Positions 24,470 through 33,577 of a stretch of 64,000 nucleotides of DNA are shown one piece after another. This stretch comes from Onthophagus taurus. Its lineage: Eukaryota > Arthropoda > Insecta > Coleoptera > Scarabaeidae. How positions within the stretch are numbered: position 1 is the stretch's first letter; every line of letters begins with the position of its first letter. The stretch covers positions 19,909,501 to 19,973,500 of the forward strand of contig NC_091966.1 in the NCBI RefSeq assembly GCF_036711975.1. The letters run 5' to 3'. The notes under the pieces were generated by a model that saw nothing but the letters and a program-made list of their open reading frames with translations, was not told where the DNA came from and ran no database searches. The position numbers and the translations under genes were made by a program.

Positions 24470-25645
24470 CGACTTGATCGACATGCAAGTTCCACCAAGT
24501 TTGTGATTCTCAGATCACTAAAAACAAAGTGAGCCGAAGAAGTCGCATATCATTTGCTAAATATCTTCACAATATTTGGAGCGCCATGCATTTTGCACAG
24601 TGACAATGGCAGTGAATTCGTAAATAAAGTTATTGCCGAACTATGCCAAATTTGGAAGAACCCAAAATTGTACATGGCAAACCCCGTCATAGCCAATCTC
24701 AAGGCTCAGTAGAAAGAGCAAATCAGGATATAGAAAAGATGGTTTTTACATGGTTAGAGACAAATAAAACCACAAAATGGTCGGAAGGACTAAGATTCGT
24801 ACAGTTCATGAAAAACAGAGCATATCACTCCGGCATCGAACGCAGTTCTTACGAAGCTATGTTTGGCTCCAAACCCAAAGTAGGTTTAAAATCAGTCTTA
24901 CCATCATTTGACGGATTGCCGGAAATTGTAAGTGAAGAAGACCTTGAGACAATGTTAAAAGATGCTGATTCCGGTGAAGGTCAAAACATAATTTTAGACA
25001 GAGCGCATGACAACAATAGCACAGATAAAAACTTAGCCGTTATTACTCATTCTATTTCTGTTACGATTAAACCTCAACCTCGTTCTGAACCGGAACAACT
25101 TTCTGCCGATACAATAATGACGAACCTCAGCCAGAAAATCAACAACCTACTGTGGACACAATAAGTGAAAACCCTCGACCAGACGATCAATAGCCTGTTT
25201 CTGCCGATATGATTAATGATGAGGAAAATACTGATAATGAAAAGGCTGTATGTTTACTGAACGAAGTATCAAGCAAAATTCGAGAAGTTCGCAGCTAAAG
25301 TATCACTTGAAAAGCAAGCTGAAAAAATGTTGGTGCGTTCAAATACAAAATTTCCTGTTGCAGAAATAGGCGAAAGCGTTCGAATCAGTTCGTTCAAAAC
25401 CTCTACAAACGAAGAAACGAAACATGGTATTTGAAACCAGCTGTACTCCAGAAATGAATTTACTGTATGTAAAGAAAAGTTAATTTTTATGGACGATGTT
25501 CCAAAAATTGATATCACTCTTCGCGAATGTCTTCGAAAAGTTCTTTTTGTAATTCGCGACGGTAATGAACGCTATTACAGTACTCAAACGGGTGCTGTAA
25601 TGACACTCTTTGCAGCATCCGATGCTGTAATGAGATTTTAGTAAC
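24470..25645 (+). pseudogene. KRBA2-like (retroviral-type) integrase fragment, copy A
   Basis: The integrase core is readable in pieces. A first frame (24470-24650) has 'EVAYHLLNIFTIFGA' and 'HSDNGSEFVNKVIAELC' (second catalytic Asp). After a frameshift, the second frame (24643-25164) has 'EPKIVHGKPRHSQSQGSVER', with the third acidic residue (Glu) in SVERAN, and 'AYHSGIERSSYEAMFGSKPK'. The tail continues in other frames to ~25640 (SSKIREVRS..., 'LFVIRDGNERYYSTQTG'). This matches the integrase in 'KRAB-A domain-containing protein 2-like' transposon proteins common in insects. Frameshifts and a gap near 25295 break it. Confidence 0.75.
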
Positions 25646-25916
25646 ATTTTATGGAACCAGTTCAAGTTGGTGACATTGGGTTATTAATTTTTCTAGTTGT
25701 CAATGTGACAATTTAAATTGGAATTTATACCTAGTAAAATTGAAAATTATTAATAAATTCAGGAAGTAAGTTTTGTTCAATGTAAAATACATTTAAATTT
25801 ATTAAAATCAATTAATTCGAGAACGAACATCGCGGGTTTAAACCATGTTGAAACCGCGAAAAATATATAAGAAGGAGCTCAAAAAGAATAATATCCGGCA
25901 ATTATCATATATTATA

Positions 25917-26040
25917 CAACAAGACGATCGAAAATACTCGATAATACGAGACGTATTGCCTGAAACACCACGAGACCGAAGGTCGAGTGGTGTTTTTTAA
26001 GGCAATACGTCGAGATTCGAGTATTTTCGATTGTCGTGTT
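25917..26040. repeat. Long near-perfect hairpin (stem ~60 bp)
   Basis: The arms 25917-25976 and 25981-26040 pair at about 85%, with a 'gaa'-type loop between 'gagacc' and 'ggtcgag'. They carry 'atcgaaaatactcga' and 'gacgtattgcc' stems. It sits inside the ~390 bp present in unit A but absent from unit B, so it arrived after the tandem duplication. The same architecture appears at 31275-31394 and 48963-49086. Confidence 0.75.
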
Positions 26041-26585
26041 ATATATGGCTAGACTATTTCATGAATAAAAAATATACATATTTTTAGAATTTTAATATTT
26101 TTTTAAAAAATCATATTGATTGTTTTCGAAACATTCATGGATGTCACGAAATCAATGAAACGTCAAACAAGCGATAATACAAAGGTTCGTACTATCGTTC
26201 TCCATGGTTACGGCCAAATAACCGCTGAAATACTCGCAATTGACGGAAAACCGCGAATTCTTATTGGCTGTTAACGTTAGGAATGAAATAGTCAATAATA
26301 TTTTAATTAAAGGACAAGTTTAGGGAAAGAAATAGTAGCAAGAAAAAAGTAAAGATTTAAATTTAAAAGTTGTAATAATTTTGAACACATTGGTGATGAC
26401 GTATCGATAGTTGACGTTGTTGTACGACTTTTTGAGGTTATGTGGTCAGGTTTACATGAATTGTGTTTAGAATGCTATTTACGAATGTATAAGTTAAATT
26501 TAAGGTTATAATAAAATTGGAAATAGCTGAACAAATTCATTTATTGAACACAAAATACAACAAAAACAAATAAAAAACACTCTTA

Positions 26586-27592
26586 CTAACCGCTCGATGC
26601 AAATGAACAATTATTGTAAACTTTAATGTTTACCGTTGAACTGTCTTTAGCCTCAATAACAATACCATGTGCGGTGGATACATTTTGTTCAATATTTTCA
26701 TTACCTTTGATAGTGACATTATCATTTGTTGCTGGGTTTGTGTTTAAGATATTTGCAACATCAATTTTATTTTTTAAAGAGGAATCAACATAGGTATCCT
26801 TCCGCAACTGCTGAACTTTTCCAACCACCTAAACGTTTTATGGTCAAAAGGTCACCACCACTGTTTGCTATATGTGTAGCACTAGATCTTCTAAAACAAT
26901 GTCCAGTATAAAGTTGAGGATCTGGTAAGTGAAGAAATTTGGCAATTTCTCTAGAAACATTTCCTATGGTATTAATACCAATAGGGCTATTAATGCAATG
27001 TCCATTACGGTATGTTAAAAAGAACCGTTTATGTGTAGCATTCTTCGGTCGAAGTTTGCTATAGTCTTTTATCAAAATTATCCAATTTTTGTCCGTTATG
27101 ACAAACATTCTAGGGACATCATTTTTTGTCAATCTGATTTATAATGAAGATCATCCGCACATATATTTAATAACTCTTCCCTTCGACATGCCCCATTGTA
27201 CCCCATTTTTAAAATTACCTAAAATAACTTAGTAAATTAGCCACAAAAATCACTAGAAAGAAAGATGTACATACTTTCACAGCTAAATACACTTTATTAT
27301 TAGCTTCCTTTATAAATTTAATGATATCGTCATATTCTCAAATTTTAGATTTTTTGGGTACGTAGCTTTTTGATAATTTTTTTAAGAGGAATTGAAGTTT
27401 TTTATATTTTGTTATATCCACATCTTTATGGATGTTTAAACACGTTTTTACAATGGAATACAAGGTCCACAATGATGAGGACTTATATTTTTTTCCCTGA
27501 ATTTCAAAATATGCAATCAGCACATTTTCTGATATTTGTTTAATCGTCTTCTCTTCGCACCAGGAATTAAATTTAGCATACTTTTGCAATTT
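26586..27592 (-). pseudogene. Crypton-like tyrosine recombinase, copy A
   Basis: Minus-strand parts: the N-terminal SAM-like core (27338-27589, 'KFNSWCEEKTIKQISENVLI') and the catalytic domain (26785-27132). The catalytic domain has 'GHCFRRSSATHIANSG', giving H-x-x-R, and 'IKRLGGWKSSAVAEGY', giving the W/H box and nucleophilic Tyr. The C-terminal tail (26586-26828) is in another frame because of a 4-bp insertion next to the Tyr (compare copy B). The N-terminus is cut by the tandem-duplication junction. Crypton is the best fit for a stand-alone insect YR; other YR transposons are not excluded. Confidence 0.75.
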
Positions 27593-27599
27593 TGAATTA

Positions 27600-28215
27600 C
27601 TTCAACTGTCCCAATACATTCGTTCGAAATTACATTTAAAGATACATAAAGTTCTAAAGCACTTGCGACAGTGTGGCTAATAACTTACACGGCAAGTTTT
27701 ACTTTCATTTTTTGAAAGTTTGTGGAATTTATACGTGATTGTGTTAACTTGGGCGCTAATCTAATTCTTTGTAATGAATCCCTTTTATAGAAATTTTCTA
27801 TGAAACTCCAGAAAGTTTTTTCCCATCAAATACAAAATGATGTTTTAATAAATTATTTCTAGTTGCTTTCAAGAGGTGTGGGGTATCAAAAATAAACGGT
27901 ATTTCTTGTCGATTTAGTAAAATATAAGATTATTCTGGTGGTGTTTTGAAATTGTTATGCACTTGAATAAAATTGCTTCCCGTATCAGTCATAATACATC
28001 TTCCTTGTAGACATTCGTCAAATTATTAACACATTCTTGGATTGTCTCTTGAAGAAACGTTGCTGTGCAAGATGATCTTATAAAAAAATATTCTAGGGGC
28101 AGTTTCCAGTTGCTATGAATACCTCTTGTCATGAAGACATTAGCGTTTCGTGCTGAATAATTTTCTCTATTATTATCTCCTAAATCTACTGCCCCAACAA
28201 CCTTATTACTAAAGA
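27600..28215 (-). pseudogene. P-element/THAP9-like transposase fragment, copy B
   Basis: Same content as copy A ('NANVFMTRGIHSNWKLPLEY', 'FDTPHLLKATRNNL'-type stretch, 'VASALELYVSLNV'), with small indels. It includes an extra ~30 bp near 27960 that restores a 'TDTGSNFIQ' segment missing from A. It starts at the duplication junction, so it is shorter at its 3' end than A. Still broken by stops. Confidence 0.75.
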
Positions 28216-28399
28216 ATTTGTGGCTCTGTATTTAACTTTTTGTGAACCATGTGAAAAAAAATTAAGTGTACCAAAGAAAGGGCTAGTGGTTAAGCCTATA
28301 AAAAGTAGTGAATTTAAGTCACGATGCCAAGTCGACTTGATCGACATGCAAGTTCCACCAAGTTTGTGATTCTCAGATCACTAAAAACAAAGTGAGCCG

Positions 28400-29535
28400 A
28401 AGAAGTCTTTTTGCACAGTGACAATGGCAGAGAATTCGTAAATAAACTTATTGTCGAACTATGCCAAATTTGGAAGAACCCAAAATTGTACATGGCAAAG
28501 CCAGTCATAGCCAATCTCAAGGCTCAGTAGAAAGAGCAAATCAGGATATAGAAAAGATTGTTTTTACATGGTTAGAGACAAATAAAACCACAAAATGGTC
28601 GGAAGGACTAAGATTCGTACAGTTCATGAAAAACAGAGCATATCACTCCGGCATCGAACGTAGTTCTTACGAAGCTATGTTTGGCTCCAAACCCAAAGTA
28701 GGTTTAAAATCAGTCTTACCATCATTTGACGGATTGCCGGAAATAGTAAGGAAAGAAGATCTTGAGACAATGTTAAAAGATGCTGATTTCGGTGAAGGTC
28801 AAAACATAATTTTGGACAGAGCGGATGACAACAATAGCACAGATAAAAACTTAGCCGTTGTTACTCATTCTATTTCTGTTACGATTGAACCTCAACCTCG
28901 TCCTGAACCGGAACAACTTTCTGCCGATACAATAAATGACGAACCTCAGCCAGAAAATCAACAACCTACTGCGGACACAATAAGTGAAAACCCTCGACCA
29001 GACGATCAATAGCCTGTTTCTGCCGATATGATTAATGATGAGGAAAATACTGATAATGAAAAGGCTGTATGTTTACTGAACGAAGTATCAAGCAAAATTC
29101 GAGAGGTTCGTGACGCAGCTAAAGTATCACTTGAAAAGCAAGCTGAAAAAATGTTGGTGCGTTCAAATACAAAATTTCCTGTTGCAGAAATAGGCGAAAG
29201 CATTCGAATCAGGGTACCAGATGTAGATCGGGCCAAGACGGATAGTCGTAATATAATTGCTATCATTATTTCTGTGGAAAAAGAAAACCTCTACAAACGA
29301 AGGAACGAAACACGGTATTTTAAACCAGCTGTACTCCAGAAATGAATTTCTGTATGTAAAGAAAAGTTAATTTTTATTGACGATGTTCCAAAAGTTGATA
29401 TCACTCTTCGCGAATGTGCTCGAAAAGTTCTTTTTGTATTCGCGACGGTAATGAACGTTATTTCAGTACTCAAACGGGTGCTGTAATGAGACTCTTTACA
29501 GCATCCGATGCTGTAATGAGATTTTAGTAACATTT
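28400..29535 (+). pseudogene. KRBA2-like integrase fragment, copy B
   Basis: Collinear with copy A. It has 'HSDNGREFVNKLIVELC' (28420-28465) and then the 183-codon frame 28461-29009 with 'SQSQGSVERANQDIEKIV' and 'AMFGSKPKVGLKSVLPSFDG'. A single stop separates it from 29028-29342 ('VSLEKQAEKMLVRSNTKFPV', 'ESIRIRVPDVDRAKTD'). Upstream core residues are deleted around 28408 relative to A. Less decayed than A in the C-terminal half. Confidence 0.75.
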
Positions 29536-30035
29536 TATGGAATCAGTTCAAGTTGGTGACATTGGGTCATTAATTTTTCTAGTTGTCAATGTGACAATTT
29601 AAATTGGAATTTATACCTAGTAAAATTGAAAATTATTAATAAATTCAGGAAGTAAGTTTTGATTAAAATCAATTAATTCGAGAACGAACATCGCGGGTTT
29701 AAACCATGTTTAAACCGCGAAAAATATATAAGAAGGAGCACAAAAAGAATAATATTCGGCAATTATCAATATTATTTTAATTAAAGGACAAGTTTAGGGA
29801 AAGAAATAGTAGCAAGAAAAAAATAAAGATTTAAATTTAAAAGTTGTAATAATTTTGAACACATTGGTGATGACGTATCGATAGTTGACGTTGTTGTACG
29901 ACTTTTTGAATTGTGTTTAGAATACTATTTACGAATGTATAAGTTAAATTTAAGGTTATAATAAAATTGGAGATAGCTGAACAAATTCAGTTTTTGAACA
30001 CAAAATACAACAAAAACAAATAAAAAACAATCTTA

Positions 30036-31157
30036 CTAAATGCTCGATGCAAATGAACAATTATTGTAAACTTTAATGTCTACCGTTGAACTGTCTTTAG
30101 CCTCAATAACAATACCATGTGCGGTGGCTACATTTTGTTCAATATTTTCACTACCTTTGATAGTGATATTATCATTTGTTGCTGGGTTTGTGTTTAAGAT
30201 ATTTGCAACATCAATTTTATTTTTTAAAGAAGAATCAACATATCCTTCCGCAACTGCTGAACTTTTCCAACCACCTAAACGTTTTATGATCAAAAGGTCA
30301 CCATCACTGTTTGCTATATGTGTAGCACTAGATCTTCTAAAACAATGTCCAGTATAAAGTTGAGGATCTGGTAAGTGAAGAAATTTGGCAATTTCTCTAA
30401 GAACATTTCCTATGGTATTAATACCAATGGGCTATTAATGCAATGTCCATTACGGTATGTTAAAAAGAACCGTTTATGTGTAGCATTCTTCGGTAGAAGT
30501 TTGCTATAGTCTTTTATCAAAATTATCCAATTTTTGTCCGTTATGACAAACATTCTAGAGACATCATTTTTTGTCAATCTGATTTGTAATGAAGATCATC
30601 CACACATATATTTAATAACACTTCCCTTCGACATGCCCCATTGTACCCCATTTTTAAAATTACCTAAAATAACTTAGTAAATTAGCCACAAAAATCACTA
30701 GAAAGAAAGATGTACATACTTTCACAGCTAAATACACTTTATTATTAGCTTCCTTTATAAATTTAATGATATCGTCATATTCTCAAATTTTAGATTTTTT
30801 GGGTACGTAACTTTTTGATAATTTTTTTAAAAAGTTTTTTATATTTTGTTATATCCACATCTTTATGGATGTTTAAACACGTTTTTACCATGGAATACAA
30901 GGTGCACAATGATGAGGACTTATATTTTTTCCCTGAATTTCAAAATATGCAATCAGCACATTTTCTGATATTTGTTTAATCGTCTTCTCTTCGCACCAGG
31001 AATTAAATTTAGCATACTCTTGCTCGTATCTTTCGTGAGACTTCTCTGGAAATAATGTTTTAACAGTACTCTTAGCAATTTCTTTTATTTCGGGAGGTGT
31101 ACATGAAAGATTTTTATCGGATGAATACATTTTGTTTTGACAATTTTTAAATGTCAA
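30036..31157 (-). pseudogene. Crypton-like tyrosine recombinase, copy B (with intact N-terminus)
   Basis: Begins MTFKNCQNKMYSSDKNL or at the inner Met of MYSSDKNL (31157/31127) and reads 'CTPPEIKEIAKSTVKTLF', 'EYAKFNSWCEEKTIKQISEN'. A frameshift near 30930 and another near 30430 break the middle. The C-terminal frame (30036-30293) keeps the Trp/Tyr box 'GGWKSSAVAEGYVDSSLK' and ends 'NNCSFASSI'. Copy B shows the native join across the Tyr that is disrupted in A. Same caveats on family. Confidence 0.75.
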
Positions 31158-31274
31158 TTCAAATTTCTATTTTCAAGTGTTACCAACTGCTACATACCTA
31201 TTACCCTACATTGTCAAAATTTATTTTATTTTTGTTAAAAAAAAGAGATAAAAACGCGAATTACAAAAAATAGC

Positions 31275-31394
31275 ATAAAAAACACGTTTCGTAAGACTTA
31301 AAGCACCCATTCATTAAAAAACTCGTGGCTTCGCCACTCGTTTTTCAACTTGAATTCGTGCATTTCAAGCGTGTCTTACGAAACTTGTTTTTTA
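31275..31394. repeat. Long hairpin with 'ctcgtggcttcgccactcg' apex
   Basis: The arms 'acacgtttcgtaagac' (31281) and 'gtcttacgaaacttgt' (31373) pair. The apex is CTCGTGG-CTTCG-CCACTCG. The stem is ~55 bp, imperfect. It lies between the tandem TE array and duplication block 1. Confidence 0.7.
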
Positions 31395-32249
31395 ATATAC
31401 TATTGTTCTTTGAAATTCAAAATGTCACAAAAGCTCTCCTTGCAAAAATAAATAATTCTAATCTTAATAAAATCCTTGCACAATTCTAATTTTTAAACTT
31501 TTGTTCAGAAGTAATATTTTGAACTACTATTGAACGCGCAGTATAAGAAAAGAACTGGGTTTTAATAAAACGGTGCTGGTTCAGACATATAAAGAATGGC
31601 CTTAAAGCGTAGAAAAATGTGGGAAAAAGTAGAAGAAGGTAGTAAAAAATACAAGAAGGTGGTTAAATTAAGATACGTTTAATTTTCACTTCACTAAAAT
31701 GCTGGTTTTAAACGAATTCATCGATGCGTACGATACTGAGGTCGCGTTAAGAAGAGGGTGAGCGCATGCTCTCGTGTTAAGATATCAGAGCCCAATTAAG
31801 CGCACGCACATGCCTGTAAATAATTCTTAGGGTGACGCGGCGCGAACAACTATGCTGAATTGTTTTTTTTACCTTTCAATAAGAACAAAAACAATACAGT
31901 TTATCTGTTTTATTATTTTGCCTTAGATCATTATTCATACTGACCGGGAAAAGTAATAATTAGTTATGCAGTTTTACTTACATTGCCCACTTGATACTGG
32001 CGTTATGTGTACAGATCGGTCATTATTCATAGTGACCGGACTTCTCAAGGTGCCAATAACAAATACACCAAAATAATCGCACAGGTTATAAGCATAAGCG
32101 TTAAAGTAAATGTGAGGTTATTTTAAAATAACCGTTGGTTATTGTGAACCCTTGTTCTTATGGAATAATTTACCACCAATAGCATCAATACCGTACTTCC
32201 TCGCAACGTAATGGCGTCAGATTTTGTGGGATACCGCCAGTGACACTTC

Positions 32250-32595
32250 TGGTTGTTCTGTGTTGGTGGGCAGGGGAGGAGGTTGGTGGCCAGATTTAGG
32301 TGTGGTAACAATGAGAGGGCCAATAGATATTGGATGGAGGATGAAGAGAGAGAGTATAGACTGTGTGGGGAGAGCTGGGAGTCGATACCATTCGCTAGTC
32401 AGTGGTGAGTTGAGAGAGGAAGTGATGGACTAGTGACTGATGCTGGGGGAGAAAGCAGAGGGGAGGAGATGGATGGGGACGTTGGTGGCAGCGAGGATAC
32501 GGAGAAAGGTATGGGATGCTGGGGAAAAGAGTTGGATTTATAGACAATCTGTATGTATTGTAATCCACTGATGGCAATAAATTATTATTCTTATT
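32250..32595 (+). pseudogene. 3' tail of a non-LTR retrotransposon
   Basis: The 'gaggttggtggccagattta' ... 'ggccaatagatattggatgg' stretch matches the minus-strand element at 1405-2290. The tail 'gatggcaataaattattatt' ends in an ATT-type microsatellite. A shorter version with an internal deletion lies at 47585-47775 in block 2, so it was present before or during the segmental duplication. Confidence 0.65.
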
Positions 32596-32729
32596 AATTA
32601 TTATAATTGCTCAAGGCGCAGTTAATAATAATAAATTAAAATTATTAAATTAAATTTTAGTTTTTATTTTTTAAATACATTACTATAACAAAATGATGAA
32701 AATTTGCGATGATTAATTAAAGCAGCAAT

Positions 32730-33043
32730 TTAGAAGCCGAATCGTTTACCAAATCGCAAAAACACGTGATCAACTGCCTGTCTCTTGATTCCACGTTCAG
32801 AGTGCTTATGCTCATTGGTACCACCTACAACGCAAAAAAAAATTCAAAAAGAATTAAATTAACTGTGATATTATTACTCATATTTTCTTGTAATCTCAAG
32901 TTGTCCATAACATAATAACAAAGTTGTTGGAGATTACTCGAAGCTTCAGATAACGAATTAGGCTCGCAGTTAATGATGGATACTGAAACGACCGATTTTG
33001 AAAAGCAGAGTAACGTCAGGGCAAAAATAACTAAATGATTCAT
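32730..33043 (-). CDS. Ms: Myosuppressin neuropeptide precursor, copy 1
   Basis: Two coding exons, 33043-32878 and 32824-32730, with a 53-nt phase-1 GT-AG intron, giving 86 aa. Order: signal peptide (MNHLVIFALTLLCFSKSVVS), a propeptide with two cysteines (IINCEP...LQQLCYYV) as in insect myosuppressin precursors, then ERGIKR / QAVDHVFLRF / GKR / FGF-stop. The KR and GKR sites predict one C-terminally amidated decapeptide, QAVDHVFLRF-amide; Q1 would cyclise to pyroglutamate. Known family: xDVDHVFLRF-amides, which inhibit visceral and heart muscle through GPCRs. Position 2 is Ala instead of the usual Asp. A non-coding first exon is likely (acceptor 'ttttttag' just before the ATG region). The AATAAA for this strand is at 32663-32668. 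A near-identical second gene is at 47911-48224. Confidence 0.93.
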
Positions 33044-33166
33044 TCTAAAAAATTAACTCTATTAAAATTTCGTTTATAAAAACTTGTTGATCTTTACCTT
33101 TTTTGAGCTTACTTGAAGAACTTGTGAACTTTAGTCGTTTGATGTGTGCGTTTAGCTTGCGGGATG

Positions 33167-33173
33167 TTTTATA
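33167..33173 (-). promoter_or_regulatory. TATA box of myosuppressin copy 1
   Basis: TATAAAA (minus strand) lies ~125 bp upstream of the ATG. The sequence from it to the ATG, including the putative 5' UTR intron (gtaaag ... ttttttag), is almost identical in copy 2. Confidence 0.6.
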
Positions 33174-33311
33174 AGGACGCGTCGTTGTTTCGCGCAACTC
33201 TTTTCATCAGTTTTCTCTTCATCTTTTTCAAATACTAAATATTAGAATATGTCGATGTAAGCGTTGATGCGTGAAATCATAAACATCAAATGTGTCATCT
33301 AAAAATAGGTG

Positions 33312-33577
33312 CTAAATATTTATGATAAATTCGTTTTTGATTTTTAATAAACAAATCCAATTATAGAAAATGTAAACTTTCTTGTATTCCTTAAACAATA
33401 TTTTGTATTGTATTATTTTAAAATTAATTAATTACAATTTACAATTGCCGATGCATCATGAGAGAATTGGCGAAAAATGGGAGCTCAATTGCGAGTGGTT
33501 TTTGAGTAATATGAAGGAAAATTAGAATGTTTTTGAACGTTGATACATCCGTTTCGTTCCAATCAATGTTATACAGT
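33312..33577 (-). pseudogene. Odorant receptor remnant (last two exons)
   Basis: On the minus strand the penultimate-exon homologue (33577-~33442) reads 'YNIDWNETDVSTFKNILIFL', 'HITQKPLAIELPFFANS'. It aligns with 'YNLNWYEADVSTRKDILILL' and 'PIFGQISHAAAA' of the OR at 38 kb. The last-exon homologue (33389-33312) begins after 'gtttaag' with EYKKVYIFYNW, matching ECRKVYVFYNW. Upstream exons are gone: a mariner adjoins at 33574. The donor after the first exon is degraded. It lies upstream of, and in the same orientation as, myosuppressin. Confidence 0.75.

Larger units (their letters stand above)
23768..31015. repeat. Head-to-tail tandem duplication of a TE composite (unit ~3.4-3.8 kb)
   Basis: Unit A is ~23768-27592 and unit B ~27603-31015, in direct orientation at ~95% or higher identity. 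Each runs P-element-like fragment (-), KRBA2-like integrase (+), Crypton-like recombinase (-). Outside the unit, A extends further into the P-like gene to the left. B extends further into the recombinase N-terminus to the right. The junction at ~27590-27600 joins the recombinase ('agcatacttttgc') directly to the P-like fragment ('acttcaactgtccc'). That is the signature of a simple tandem duplication. Unit A has an extra ~390 bp at 25908-26297. Confidence 0.85.
31411..33577. repeat. Segmental duplication block 1 (contains myosuppressin copy 1)
   Basis: Matches 47507-49270 in direct orientation. The first ~80 bp (31411-31492, 'caaaatgtcacaaaagctct') match 47507-47590. Then ~790 bp is present only here. 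Then the non-LTR tail, the myosuppressin gene with its promoter, and OR exon remnants match block 2. Identity is high in and around the neuropeptide gene and lower over the OR remnant. A mariner with long TIRs cuts the block at ~33574. Confidence 0.85.

Noticed and set aside
32730..33043. Possible sulfakinin, FMRFamide or short neuropeptide F identity for the peptide gene
   Set aside because: The single DHVFLRF-GKR unit and two-cysteine propeptide fit myosuppressin; other FaRPs have multiple repeats or different cores.
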